The notes: generated by a model from the letters alone, not told the origin. 64,000 nucleotides of DNA from Cognatilysobacter xinjiangensis (GCF_014651995.1 NZ_BMXY01000001.1:372001-436000); one strand, 5' to 3'. Shown: positions 1 to 10,800, counted from the stretch's first letter. Translations and numbers: made by a program.

Positions 1-499
1 AGGCGTCGAGCTCGCCGGGCGCGGTCTCGTTGAGCCAGACACCATAGGGATTGCGCAGCTCGCCCTCGCCGAAGACGGCGACAGGCGCGAATCGCGGCAG
101 CGACAGCACCTGCACGCGATGCGCATTGCGTTCGACGACGAAGACGAGATCGCCATGCACGGCGATGCCGTTGGGACGCCCGAATACGACGCCGGCATCG
201 CCGCCGACCACGCGCAGGCGCTCGCCGCTGTCGCCGTCGAACACGACCAGGCGATTGGACGACTTGGCGGTGACGATCACCCAGGTGCGGCCGTCCTCGG
301 TGGTCCACGTGGCGGCCGAATCGAGCTCGTCGGCGGCGTCCGCCTCGGATACGAAGCGTTCGGCCACGATCGCGCCGGTGACGGGCGCGACCGTGTCGAC
401 CGCAGGCGTTTCAGGCGACGCGATACGTGTGGTTGGGCGCGACGTCGCGCAGCCGGTCAGGGCCGCGAGGATCGCGGCGAGCAGGAGGGTCGAACGCAT
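1..499 (-). CDS. Lipoprotein with NHL/SMP-30-like beta-propeller, 3' end outside window
   Basis: The reading frame runs from an ATG at 499 off the left edge, so only the first 166 residues are visible. Residues 1-17 form a lipoprotein signal ending in LTGC (C17), so the product should be membrane-anchored in the periplasm. The rest has short repeated strands such as VIVTAKSSNRLVVFDGDSGE, GRPNGIAVHGDLVFVVERNA and LRNPYGVWL, typical of six-bladed propellers (SMP-30/NHL or phytase-like esterases). The catalytic part is not visible, so the enzyme activity is open. It is divergent from the methionine operon, with the SAM riboswitch about 110 bases upstream. Confidence 0.6.
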   Translation of the reverse strand, partial: MRSTLLLAAILAALTGCATSRPTTRIASPETPAVDTVAPVTGAIVAERFVSEADAADELDSAATWTTEDGRTWVIVTAKSSNRLVVFDGDSGERLRVVGGDAGVVFGRPNGIAVHGDLVFVVERNAHRVQVLSLPRFAPVAVFGEGELRNPYGVWLNETAPGELDA

Positions 500-549
500 G
501 CCGCCAGTGTACGGGCGCCACCCGCACGGAGCCTGAGCGATTTGCTTTC

Positions 550-601
550 ATCGCTTCATCGCAATGAAGCGATTGACAGGCTCGCGCCGCATGGGCAGAC
601 T
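550..601 (+). promoter_or_regulatory. Putative promoter and abutting palindrome upstream of the met operon
   Basis: A perfect 10-bp inverted repeat (ATCGCTTCAT, 4-base loop, ATGAAGCGAT) lies at 550-573. Its last base begins a TTGACA at 573-578, which is followed after 17 bases by CAGACT at 596-601, a weak -10. The promoter would start transcription just before the SAM riboswitch. The palindrome is a candidate operator for this promoter or for the divergent lipoprotein gene at 499. The bound regulator is unknown. It contains TTCA-N6-TGAA, which does not match the usual MetR orientation. Confidence 0.45.
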
Positions 602-608
602 GCGCGCC

Positions 609-735
609 ATCCATCGAGACCGGCTGAGGGACAGGCCCTTAGACGCCGGGGCAACCAGCACGCGAGTGCCAGGTGCCAATTCCTGCGGCGTCATGCCGGA
701 AGATGGTCGCGCTCCCCGCCTTCGCGGGCGGGGGT
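609..735 (+). ncRNA. SAM-I (S-box) riboswitch
   Basis: The aptamer has the S-box landmarks in order: a P1 strand CCATC at 611-615, GAGGGACAGGCCC at 626-638, GGGGCAACC near 648-656, AGGTGCCAATTCC near 671-683, and GGAAGATGG ending at 706, whose GATGG closes P1. A G+C hairpin follows (CCCCGCC 714-720 with GGCGGGG 727-733) without a U-tract. GCTCC at 711-715 is complementary to GGAGC at 762-766, the metX ribosome-binding site, and competes with that hairpin. Translational control is therefore plausible (inference). The riboswitch should lower metX-metB-hom expression when S-adenosylmethionine is plentiful. Confidence 0.88.
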
Positions 736-773
736 CGCAGGCTCGATGGCCCCGTCAACCCGGAGCGCACGCC

Positions 774-1796
774 ATGAGCCTCGTTTCAACCGTTTCCCGT
801 CGCGACGTCGAATGGACGGCCACCGACATCCTTTTCGCGCCGCCGCCCGTCCGTCGCGGTGAGTTCGAGTTCGACCTCGCGCTGCGCCATGCCGGCATGC
901 GCCGCGTGCGCCTGCGCTACGAGACGGTGGGCGACCCGCGCCTGCCGGCGGTCTTCGTCGCCGGGGGCATCTCGGCGCATCGGCACCTCGCCGCGAATGC
1001 GGCCGACCCGGTGCGCGGCTGGTGGGAAGCACAGGTCGGCGCCGGCCGCGCGATCGATCCCGCGCGGCACCACGTCCTCGCCATCGACTGGCTCGGCGCC
1101 GATGGCGTGCTCGACGTGCCGATCGATCCCGGAGACCAGGCCGACGCGATCGCCGCGTTGCTCGACCGCCTCGACGTGGCGCATCTGCACGCCTTCGCCG
1201 GCGCGTCGTACGGGGCCATGGTGGGCCTGCAGCTCGCGGCGCGGCATCCGGCACGCGTCGATCGGCTGGTGGCGATCAGCGGCGTGCATCGCGCGCATCC
1301 GTATTCGAGTGCCTGGCGCGCGCTGCAGCGCCGTGTCGTGCAGCTGGGCGCCCTGCAGTGCGACGGCGTCGACGGGCTGGTGCTCGCGCGGCAGGTCGCA
1401 TTGCTCGGCTATCGCACGCCGGAGGAATTCGAGGAGCGTTTCGGCGCGGCACGGGTGGTGGACGGCCGCGTGCATGTGCCCGCCGAGGACTACCTCGACC
1501 ACGCCGGCCAGGCCTATGCCGCGCGCACGCCGATCACCGCGTTCCTGCGCCTGTCCGAATCGATCGACCTGCAGGACGTCGCGCCGTCGTCCGTCACCGC
1601 GCCTGTGACGCTGGTGGCGGTCGAGCAGGACCGGCTGGTGCCGGTGGCCGATGCCTACGCACTCGCGCAGGGCCTGCGTGGCGAAACGCGGCTGCGCGTG
1701 CTGCGCTCGCGCTACGGCCACGATGCGTTCCTGAAGGAGCCCGAGGCGATCGCCGCGATCCTGCGCGAGGCCATCGACGCGGAGCAGCCGGCATGA
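774..1796 (+). CDS. metX: Homoserine O-acyltransferase (MetX family)
   Basis: An alpha/beta-hydrolase of 340 residues that acylates homoserine at the start of methionine synthesis. The nucleophile elbow is GASYGAM and the C-terminal acid/histidine region ends in the family-typical YGHDAFLKEP. The ATG at 774 is chosen because it has GGAG eight bases upstream and lies after the riboswitch; the longer frame would start inside the aptamer. Its stop overlaps the next start (ATGA). Whether it uses acetyl-CoA or succinyl-CoA cannot be read from the sequence; some xanthomonad MetX enzymes are known to use succinyl-CoA. Expression is probably controlled by the upstream SAM riboswitch. Confidence 0.87.
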   Translation: MSLVSTVSRRDVEWTATDILFAPPPVRRGEFEFDLALRHAGMRRVRLRYETVGDPRLPAVFVAGGISAHRHLAANAADPVRGWWEAQVGAGRAIDPARHHVLAIDWLGADGVLDVPIDPGDQADAIAALLDRLDVAHLHAFAGASYGAMVGLQLAARHPARVDRLVAISGVHRAHPYSSAWRALQRRVVQLGALQCDGVDGLVLARQVALLGYRTPEEFEERFGAARVVDGRVHVPAEDYLDHAGQAYAARTPITAFLRLSESIDLQDVAPSSVTAPVTLVAVEQDRLVPVADAYALAQGLRGETRLRVLRSRYGHDAFLKEPEAIAAILREAIDAEQPA

Positions 1797-2989
1797 GCGG
1801 GCGTGCCGTGCCGCGACCCGCGACCGCCGCGGTGCGTACGGGCATCGACCGCGACCCCGCGTTTGGCGCGGTGACGCCCCCGATCGTGCTGTCGTCGAAC
1901 TTCTCGTTCGAAGGCTTCGGAGTGAAGCGCGCCTACGACTACACGCGCAGTGGCAACCCCACGCGCGACCTGCTCGGCGACGCGCTGGCCACGCTCGAAG
2001 GCGGCTGCGGCGGCGTGATCACGTCGACCGGCATGTCGGCGGTCGCCCTGGTGCTGCATGCGCTGGTGCCGGCGGGCGGGCGGATCGTGGTGCCGCACGA
2101 TGCCTACGGCGGCAGTTGGCGCCTGTTCAACGCGCTGGCTGCGAAGGGCATGTTCGAGCTGGTGACGGCCGACCTGACCGACGCGGCCGCGCGTGACGCG
2201 GCGCTCGCCGACGGCGCTTCGCTGGTCTGGATCGAAACGCCGTCCAATCCGCTGCTGCGCATCACCGACCTGGCGGCGACTGTCGGGGCCGCGCACGCGG
2301 CCGGTGCGCTGGCGGTGGTCGACAACACGTTCCTCTCCCCCGCGCTGCAGCGCCCGATCGGATTCGGCGCCGACGTGGTGGTGCATTCGACGACCAAGTA
2401 CATCAACGGCCACAGCGACGTCGTAGGCGGCGCCGCGGTGGCGCGCGATGCCGCCGTGCACGAACGGCTGTCGTGGTGGGCGAACGCACTTGGCCTCACC
2501 GGTTCGCCGTTCGACAGCTTCCTCGCGCTGCGCGGCCTGCGCACGCTGGATGCGCGGCTGCGCGTCCACCAGGAGAACACCGCGGCGCTGGTGCAGCGGC
2601 TGGTGGCCGACGACGCGGTGCGCGCCGTGCACTACCCCGGCCTTGCGACGCACCCGGGGCACACGCTCGCCGCGCGGCAGCAGGACGGTTTCGGCGCGAT
2701 GCTGAGCGTCGAGATCGAAGGCGGCGAGGCGGGCGTGCGCGCCTTCCTCGACGGCCTGCGATGTTTCACCCTGGCCGAGTCGCTCGGCGGCGTCGAAAGC
2801 CTCGTCGCCCATCCGGCCACGATGACGCATGCGGCGATGTCGCCCGAGGCGCGCCGCGGCGCCGGCATCGGCGACGGGCTGCTGCGGCTGTCGGTGGGCA
2901 TCGAGCACGTCGACGACCTGATCGAGGACATCGACGCCGCGCTTGCCCGCGTGCGGCGCGCGTGCCGGCGCGAACCGGCAGTGGCGTAA
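1793..2989 (+). CDS. metB: Cystathionine gamma-synthase / O-acylhomoserine sulfhydrylase family PLP enzyme
   Basis: A 398-residue Cys/Met-metabolism PLP enzyme using the MetX product. Visible landmarks are YDYTRSGNPTRDLL near the N-terminus, WIETPSNPLL, VVDNTFLSP and the PLP lysine in VVHSTTKYINGHSDVVGG. The C-terminal part has LAESLGGVESLVAHPATMTHA. These fit cystathionine gamma-synthase, but O-acylhomoserine sulfhydrylase has the same fold and is a real alternative. It overlaps metX by four bases and hom by one, so the three genes are surely one transcript under the SAM riboswitch. Confidence 0.85.
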   Translation: MSGRAVPRPATAAVRTGIDRDPAFGAVTPPIVLSSNFSFEGFGVKRAYDYTRSGNPTRDLLGDALATLEGGCGGVITSTGMSAVALVLHALVPAGGRIVVPHDAYGGSWRLFNALAAKGMFELVTADLTDAAARDAALADGASLVWIETPSNPLLRITDLAATVGAAHAAGALAVVDNTFLSPALQRPIGFGADVVVHSTTKYINGHSDVVGGAAVARDAAVHERLSWWANALGLTGSPFDSFLALRGLRTLDARLRVHQENTAALVQRLVADDAVRAVHYPGLATHPGHTLAARQQDGFGAMLSVEIEGGEAGVRAFLDGLRCFTLAESLGGVESLVAHPATMTHAAMSPEARRGAGIGDGLLRLSVGIEHVDDLIEDIDAALARVRRACRREPAVA

Positions 2990-4092
2990 TGGCCGCCGCG
3001 TTGTCGACAACGGCGGTTGCATTGCGTCGGCGCCCCGTCGTGGCGGCGGAGATCGCGCTGCTCGGCATCGGCACGGTGGGCGGTGCGTTGCTCGACCGGC
3101 TGGCGCGGCTCGACGGCCGGATCCCGCCGTTGCGGCTGGTGCATCTCGCCAACTCGCGCGGCGCCGTGGTGGGCGGCGACGGCATCGATGCCGCCTTGGC
3201 ACGCGCGCGTCTCGCCGACGACGCGCGCGTTCCGAGCGATCCACTGCATGCTTTCGACGGCCGCGTGCCGGCCATCGTCGTCGATGCGAGCGGCAGCGAG
3301 GCGATCGCCGCATGCCACGCGGGCTGGCTCGCCCGCGGTGTGCATGTGGTGACGGCCAGCAAGCTCGGGCAGGGCGCCGGTCTCGATCGATGGCGAGCGA
3401 TCCGCGAGGCCTGCACTCGCGCCGGCACGCATTACGGCGACGCCGCGACGGTGGGCGCCGGCCTGCCGCTGCTGCGCAGTCTGCGCGCACTGCGCGACGG
3501 CGGCGATGCGATCACGTCCATCGCGGGCGTGCTGTCGGGTTCGCTGGCCTGGCTGTTCGGCGAGTTCGACGGGCTTCGGCCGTTCTCCGGCTTCGTCCGC
3601 ACGGCGCGCGATTGCGGCTACACCGAGCCCGATCCGCGCGAGGACCTTTCAGGCGAGGACGTGCGCCGCAAGCTGCTGATCCTCGCGCGTACCGCGGGCT
3701 TCCCGCTGGAGCGCGACGACGTGCACGTGGAGTCGCTCGTGCCCGTGCATCTCGCCGCGCTGCCCCGCGATGGCGTCGACGCGTCGCTGCCCATGCTCGA
3801 CAAGGTAACGCGCGAACGGTTCGCGGCCGCCTACAGGCGCGGCGAGCGATTGCGTCATGTCGAGCGGCTCGAGGTCGCCGACGGCCGGATTTTGGCGCGC
3901 GTGGGACTGGAATCGCTCGCGCCCGACGACCCGCTGGCGCCGGGCCGCGGCACCGACAACCGCGTCGCGATCCGCTGCGACCGCTACGACGGACAACCTT
4001 TGCTGATCCAGGGGCCGGGCGCCGGTGCCGGCGTCACCGCGGCCGCGCTGCTGGACGATGTGCTGGCGATCGTGCGCGACGCGTCCTGCTGA
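2989..4092 (+). CDS. hom: Homoserine dehydrogenase without ACT domain
   Basis: This enzyme makes homoserine from aspartate semialdehyde. It has 367 residues, with a nucleotide-binding GIGTVGGALLDRL near residue 25, VVTASK, HYGDAATVGAGLPLL, GVLSGSLAWL and GYTEPDPREDLSGEDVRRK. It ends soon after the catalytic domain (IQGPGAGAGVTAA), like the C-terminal half of ThrA, with no room for an ACT regulatory domain. Threonine feedback through ACT is therefore absent. Position behind metX and metB under a SAM riboswitch suggests it supplies homoserine for methionine. The start overlaps the metB stop (TAATG). Confidence 0.88.
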   Translation: MAAALSTTAVALRRRPVVAAEIALLGIGTVGGALLDRLARLDGRIPPLRLVHLANSRGAVVGGDGIDAALARARLADDARVPSDPLHAFDGRVPAIVVDASGSEAIAACHAGWLARGVHVVTASKLGQGAGLDRWRAIREACTRAGTHYGDAATVGAGLPLLRSLRALRDGGDAITSIAGVLSGSLAWLFGEFDGLRPFSGFVRTARDCGYTEPDPREDLSGEDVRRKLLILARTAGFPLERDDVHVESLVPVHLAALPRDGVDASLPMLDKVTRERFAAAYRRGERLRHVERLEVADGRILARVGLESLAPDDPLAPGRGTDNRVAIRCDRYDGQPLLIQGPGAGAGVTAAALLDDVLAIVRDASC

Positions 4093-4230
4093 TGCGCGGA
4101 TGGCGTCGAACCGCCGATGTCGCATCACCGATGTCCCGAGCTGCGGTCGCTACGTCTGATGCGCACGAGGAGCGCGTGGCCCGCAGGAAAAGGCGGTCGC
4201 GGTCAACGCGTGGGCCAAGCGGTCACGCGA

Positions 4231-5613
<1,383 letters not shown>

Positions 5614-5692
5614 GCCGGCTCCAGCGCAAGGAAGAAGAGGGAGGCGGCTATTCTACGTCCGTACCCGCCGCCGCTTTTCCGTACTGCAGCGC

Positions 5693-5938
5693 ATGCCCCT
5701 GACCCGGTTCATCCTTTTCCAGCGCGACGACTGCCACCTCTGCGACCTCGCGCTCGAGGTGCTGGCGCAGGCCCGCTTCCCCGACTTCGAAAGCGTCTTC
5801 ATCGACGAGGACGAGGTGCTGGAGACCGCTTATGGCATGCGCGTGCCGGTACTGCGGGACGCGGCCACCGGGCGTGAACTCGACTGGCCCTTCGATGCCG
5901 CGCGCGCGACGGCACTCGCGGGCGACACCTCCCGCTAG
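5693..5938 (+). CDS. Glutaredoxin-like small thiol protein
   Basis: An 81-residue protein of the glutaredoxin family (DUF836 type). The active-site pair is C14 and C17 in RDDCHLCDLA. The cis-proline region RVPVLRD follows, and then a GRELDWPFD segment. It probably reduces or relays disulfides in the cytoplasm; the partner is unknown. The ATG at 5693 is preferred because it begins directly before the first beta strand. It lies in the gap between divergently placed sdaA and the convergent YceI gene. Confidence 0.75.
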   Translation: MPLTRFILFQRDDCHLCDLALEVLAQARFPDFESVFIDEDEVLETAYGMRVPVLRDAATGRELDWPFDAARATALAGDTSR

Positions 5939-5946
5939 ACCCGGGC

Positions 5947-6492
5947 TTACTTCGCAGGCGCGAAGATCACCTTGGTGCTCACGGCAACCTCGTTCGGGAT
6001 GAGCCCGGTATCGGCCCAGTCGCCGCCGCCGACGCCGAAGTCCAGCCGCTTGACCGTCGCCTGGCCCGCGAGCACCGGCTTCGCGCCTGGCGTCCAGGTG
6101 AAGGTCAACGTGACCGGACGCGTCGCGCCGCGCAGCGTGAGCTGGCCGTCGGCGGCATAGCGGTTGCCGCCGAGCGCGCGGAATTTCGTCGAGGTGAAGC
6201 GGGCCTGCGGGAATTTCGCGACGTCGAAGAAGTCCGCGCCCCTGAGGCTGGAATCGCGCTCGCCGTCGCCCGTGGCGGCGCCCGCGAGCGGAATGGCGAC
6301 GTCGAGCCTGGAACCCGCGAGTGCCTTCGGATCGAAGCTCAGCCGCGTGGTGAACGCGGGAAATCGGCCGACGAAGACCTCGCCCTGGTACTTGGTGGCG
6401 AACGTGAGCGTGGAGCCCGGTGCCTGCACATAGTCGGCGGCATGGGCGGACAGCGCGGCGAGCGCGAGGACGAACGGGGCGAAGCGGATCAC
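5947..6492 (-). CDS. YceI family periplasmic lipid-binding protein
   Basis: A 181-residue YceI-like lipocalin fold, expected to bind a polyisoprenoid such as a quinone. Residues 1-20 (starting VIRFAPFVLALAALSAHA) are a signal peptide. The mature part shows LTFATKYQGEVFVGRFPAF, DFFDVAKFPQARFTSTKF and LRGATRPVTLTF. The start is a GTG at 6492 with GGAG just upstream; it overlaps the stop of the cytochrome b561 gene (GTGA), so the two are translationally coupled. Third gene of a YceI-cytochrome b561-YceI operon. Confidence 0.88.
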   Translation of the reverse strand: MIRFAPFVLALAALSAHAADYVQAPGSTLTFATKYQGEVFVGRFPAFTTRLSFDPKALAGSRLDVAIPLAGAATGDGERDSSLRGADFFDVAKFPQARFTSTKFRALGGNRYAADGQLTLRGATRPVTLTFTWTPGAKPVLAGQATVKRLDFGVGGGDWADTGLIPNEVAVSTKVIFAPAK

Positions 6493-7070
6493 GGCAGGGA
6501 CTCCGGCGGAGGCGGGCGGCGACGCCACGGCAGCATGCGGTGCAGCGTGCCGTCGTCGAGGAAGAGGTGGTGGTAGAGCGCGGCGCCGACGTGGCCGACG
6601 ACCAGCACCAGCAGCAGCCAGAAGCCGTATTCGTGCAACGCGTGGGCGAGCCTGGCGAGCTGTTCGTCCTTGCCCGCGAGCGCGGGCAGGTTGAAGCGGC
6701 GGAACCACTGCAGCGGATAACCCGATGCGGAGTTGTACAGCCAGCCGCTCAGCGGCATGGCGATCATCATCACGTAGAGAAAGCCGTGCGTGCCGTCGGC
6801 GGCGAGGCGCAGATGCCGCGACATGCCGGGCACCGGCCCGGGCGCGGGGCGGCTCCATCGCCAGAGCAGGCGCAAGACGACCAGCGCGAGCAGCGTGATG
6901 CCCAGCGACTTGTGCAGCGCATAGATGCGGATCTTCGCCACTGGGCTGCTGAGCTCGGTCATGTACAGGCCGATCGCGCCGAGCGCGATCACGAGTGCAG
7001 CGCAGGTCCAGTGGAACAGCTGGCTGACGACGCCCCAGCGGGGCGGCAGCAGCGAGGCGCCGGTGCTCAT
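6489..7070 (-). CDS. Cytochrome b561 family membrane protein
   Basis: A 193-residue inner-membrane protein with four predicted helices (about residues 18-36, 50-66, 95-112 and 148-167). Candidate haem-ligand histidines lie in QLFHWT, YALHKSLG and LLVLVVGHVGAALYHH. The family passes electrons from quinol to periplasmic acceptors. It sits between two YceI genes and overlaps both, which suggests the YceI proteins handle the isoprenoid quinone used by the cytochrome (inference). The E. coli yceJ-yceI pair is a known parallel. Confidence 0.88.
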   Translation of the reverse strand: MSTGASLLPPRWGVVSQLFHWTCAALVIALGAIGLYMTELSSPVAKIRIYALHKSLGITLLALVVLRLLWRWSRPAPGPVPGMSRHLRLAADGTHGFLYVMMIAMPLSGWLYNSASGYPLQWFRRFNLPALAGKDEQLARLAHALHEYGFWLLLVLVVGHVGAALYHHLFLDDGTLHRMLPWRRRPPPPESLP

Positions 7071-7672
7071 TTCGTGGTGTCCTCGTCGGGGGGAAGGTCC
7101 GCCCTCGGCGCGCCGATGCCGCGGCTGGCCTCGAGTTCGATGCGGATCTCGACGTCGCGGCCGATCACGCCGGGCCAGTCGTCGATGCCGTAGTCGAAAC
7201 GGTCGAGGCGCGCGGTCGCGGAGACGCCGAGCGTGCGGCGGAACGGCGGCATCGGATGGCGCTTGAGCGCGTTCAACGTGGCCTCCATGCACAGCGGGCG
7301 ATCGATGCCGTGCAGCCTCAGCGTGCCGCAGATCTCGGCATGCGTGGCGTCCCGCGGCGTCACGCGGTCTGACACGAAGCGCGCGCTGGGCGTGCGCGCG
7401 CTGTCGAGCAGGCGTTGCACGGCCCGATTCCAGTCGGCGTCGCCGAAGTCCAGGCGGTCGAGCGGGATGGCGACCTCGACGCGCGCATTCCGCCAGCCCT
7501 CCTCGAACGTCACCCGCCCGCTGCTGCCGGACACGGTGCCCAGCGCGCGCGAGAAACCGGCGTGCTCGACCGCGACCATCACCCGCGTGTGCACGGGATC
7601 GATCGCGAAGTCCTCGGCGATCGCCACGACAGGCAGCAGCAGCGAGGCAGCGAGCAGCAGGCGTGGGCGCAT
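7067..7672 (-). CDS. YceI family protein (second copy)
   Basis: A 201-residue secreted YceI protein. Residues 1-21 are a signal peptide (LLLAASLLLPVVAIAEDF). The family core is visible in FAIDPVHTRVMVAVEHAGFS, RLLDSARTPSARFVSDRV and LRLHGIDRPLCMEATLNAL. It differs clearly from the copy at 5947-6492, so this is an old pair rather than a recent duplication. It is the first gene of the three-gene operon, with GAGGA upstream of the ATG at 7672 and a TAGAAT about 25 bases before that. Confidence 0.85.
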   Translation of the reverse strand: MRPRLLLAASLLLPVVAIAEDFAIDPVHTRVMVAVEHAGFSRALGTVSGSSGRVTFEEGWRNARVEVAIPLDRLDFGDADWNRAVQRLLDSARTPSARFVSDRVTPRDATHAEICGTLRLHGIDRPLCMEATLNALKRHPMPPFRRTLGVSATARLDRFDYGIDDWPGVIGRDVEIRIELEASRGIGAPRADLPPDEDTTK

Positions 7673-7814
7673 GGACGGTCCTCGGCGGATGCGGCCGATT
7701 CTAGGCGCGCCGCGCGGAAGCGAGTGTCGGGCCGCGCCGGAACGGGACGTTCCATCGAAGTTGCCCCGGCGGACGCGATGGCGCAGCCTTCGCCGGAACC
7801 AGGGGGGATGCAGG

Positions 7815-10800
7815 ATGCACAGGGGAATCGTCGGCCGCATCGCGGGGCTGCTCGTCGTGGCGGCAATGCTGGCAGGTGGCCACGCGCGCGCGGGCCTGCC
7901 CGAGACACCGCGGCCGAGGCAGTTCACCGTGGCCGACGGCCTGCCCTCGAACCGCATCAACGACATCGCGCAGGATCGCGCCGGCTACCTGTGGATCGCC
8001 ACCAGCGACGGGCTCGCGCGCTTCGACGGCGTGTCCTTCCGCATCTGGCGCGTGGAGCAGGGGTTGCGCGACAACTTCGTCTGGAGCCTCGCGATCGATG
8101 CGCAGGACCGCGTATGGATAGGCACCCGCAGCGCCGGTCTCGCGATGCTGGACGCGCGCCGCGAGCGCTTCACCTGGTACGACGCCACCACGCCGGGCGT
8201 GGGCGGAACGGAGGTCTGGTGCGTTGCCGCCGCGCGCGATGGCGATATCTGGTTCGGCACCGCGAGTGCCGGCCTGCATCGCCTTCACGCCGGGCGCGTG
8301 GAGCGCTTCGTGCCGCGCCCGGGCGATGCACGCAGCCTGCCGCACACGGCCGTGCGCAAGCTGGAGATCGGGCGCGACGGCCGCCTCTGGGTGGGCACCG
8401 CCAACGGCGTCGCGCATTGGGACGGCGCGGGATTCGTGCGCGACGACGCCACGCGGCTGCCCGATCCCGCCATCAACGGGCTCGCCGCCGAGCGCGATGG
8501 CGCGCTGTGGATCGGCACGCCGCGCGGCCTGGTGCGACGCGATCGCGACGGGTCGCTGCACGCGCCGGCGTGGACCCCCACCGGCGGCGCGCCTTTGCAG
8601 ATGCTGTTGCGCGACCGCGAGGACACGCACTGGTTCGACGTGCCGGAAGGCCTCGGCGTGGAAAGCGAGCACCGCGTGGTGACCGTGCCGCTCTACAGCT
8701 CCGCGTCGCGCGGGCTGGTGCGGCCCGCGTGGGTCGGCGCGCACGAGGACCACGAAGGCGGCCTGTGGTTCGCCAGCAATACGCACGGCCTGTGGTACCT
8801 GCCGCCGCGCTGGCGGCAGTTCTCCGTGCTGTCGCGGCGCATCGACGATCCCGCCACGCTGGCCAACGCGCAGGTGCGCGGCATCGCACCGGGCGGCGAC
8901 GGCACGCTGTGGCTGGTGGGCAGCGGCGGCGTGCTCGACCGCTTCGACAGCGAGACCGGCGAGGTGGACCACGTCGCGCACGATGTCGGCCAGGGCGTGA
9001 TCCTCGATGGCGTGCTGGCCGATCGCGACGGCCGCGTCTGGATCAGCTACCTCGACGGCCTCGCGCGCTTCGATCCCCCGAGCGGCCGCCTCATGCGCTG
9101 GTCGGTCGGCATGCACGACGGCGCGCTGTCGGGCGAGTCGCACGCGCTGCTGCAGGACCGCGCCGGTCGCATCTGGCTGGGCGGCGAGGGCGGCGTGCAG
9201 TTGCGCGAGCCCGGTGGGCGCGTGCTGGCCTCGTTGCAGCCCGGCGACGGCCGCGGCCTGCCGCGCGGCGCGGCGGTGCACGATCTCGAGCTCGGCCCCG
9301 GTGGCGTGCCTTGGCTCGCCACCTCCGTCGGCCTGCTGGAATGGAGCGAGGCGCGGCAGCGCCTGGTGCGCGTCGCCGGCACCGACGGTGCCGCGGTGCA
9401 TGGCCTCGCGCTCGATGCGGCGGGCGACGTCTGGCTCGCGCGCTTCGGCGCGGTCGAGCGCTATCGCCTGCAGCATGGCCGGCTCGCGTTGCGCGATCGC
9501 CTGGATGCCGACGCCGGCTTCCCGCGCGTCGCCCCCACCGGCATCACCGTCGATGCGAACGGCATCGGCTGGGCGACCAGCGTGCGCGGCCTGGTGCGCG
9601 TCGATCCGTTGGCACGGCGTATCCGCGTCTACGGCGTGCGCGACGGGCTGCCGAGCCAGGAGTTCGCCGCGGCACCGGTGGCACGCCCGGGCGACGGCCG
9701 CATCCTGGTCGGTACGCCCGAGGGGCTGGTCGTGTTCGACCCGGCGGTGGTGCGGCCGGCGTCGCACGTGCCGCAACTGCGCATCGAATCGGTGGACGTG
9801 CGCCGCGGCGACCGCCGTATCCCGCTGTCGGCCGGAACGCTCGCCGAACTGCGCGACGGCGATCGCGACCTGCGCGTGCGCGCGCGGCTGGTGTCGTTCA
9901 ACAACGCGGGCGCCAATGCCTATCGTTTCAGGCTCGCCGGCTTCGACCGCGGCTGGATCGACGTGGGCGCGGACGGCGAGCGCGTGTTTTCGCAACTGCC
10001 GGCGGGCCGCTACCGGCTGCAGGTGATCGCGCGGGGCGCCGACCAGGTCTGGTCCGCGCCGCAAAGCCTGGAATTCAGCGTGCGGCCGCCGTGGTGGCGC
10101 ACCGGCTGGGCCTACGCGACCTTCGCCGTAGTCGCGCTGCTCGCGCTGGCGACTGCCGCGCTGGTGCTCCGCAATCGCCTGCAGCGGCGCGCCGCCCTGC
10201 AGCGCATCGAGCACGAGCGCCGCTTGGCGCAGGAGGCCTCCGACGCGAAGACGCGGTTTCTCGCCACGTTCGGCCACGAGGTGCGCACACCGATGACGGG
10301 CGTGCTCGGCATGACCGAGCTTCTCGCCGACACGCCGCTGGACGCGCGCCAACGCGGCTACCTCGATTCGATCCGCACGGCGGGCGAGCACCTGCTGCGT
10401 CTGCTCAACGACGCACTGGATCTCGCGCGCATCGATTCGGGACATCTGGAAATCGCCGACGAGCCGTTCGACCTGCATCGCATGCTCGACGAGGTCGCCG
10501 CGCTGACAGCGCCGCTGGCCGGGCAGCGCGGGCTCGCCTTCGCGCTTGCGGTCGCGCCCGACGTGCCGCGCGCCATCGTCGGCGACTGCAGCCGGCTGCG
10601 GCAGATCCTGCTCAACCTACTCGGCAACGCGGGCAAGTTCACCGAGCACGGCTCCATCAGGCTGCGCATCGCACGGCACGGCGACCGCTTGCGCTTCAGC
10701 GTGTCCGACACGGGCCCGGGTCTGTCGCGCGAGCAGGCCGCGCGCCTGTTCCATCGCTTCCAGCAGGCCGAGGGTGCGCGCACCGCCGCACGCTACGGCG

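Noticed and set aside
1712-3490. Long minus-strand frame opposite metB and hom
   Set aside because: Arg/His-rich shadow translation; both plus-strand genes are complete and well supported.
7701-10478. A 925-codon open frame on the minus strand opposite the sensor kinase
   Set aside because: High GC makes stop codons rare in antisense frames. The translation is rich in His, Arg, Gln and Ala with no recognisable domain, while the plus-strand frame has complete kinase motifs.
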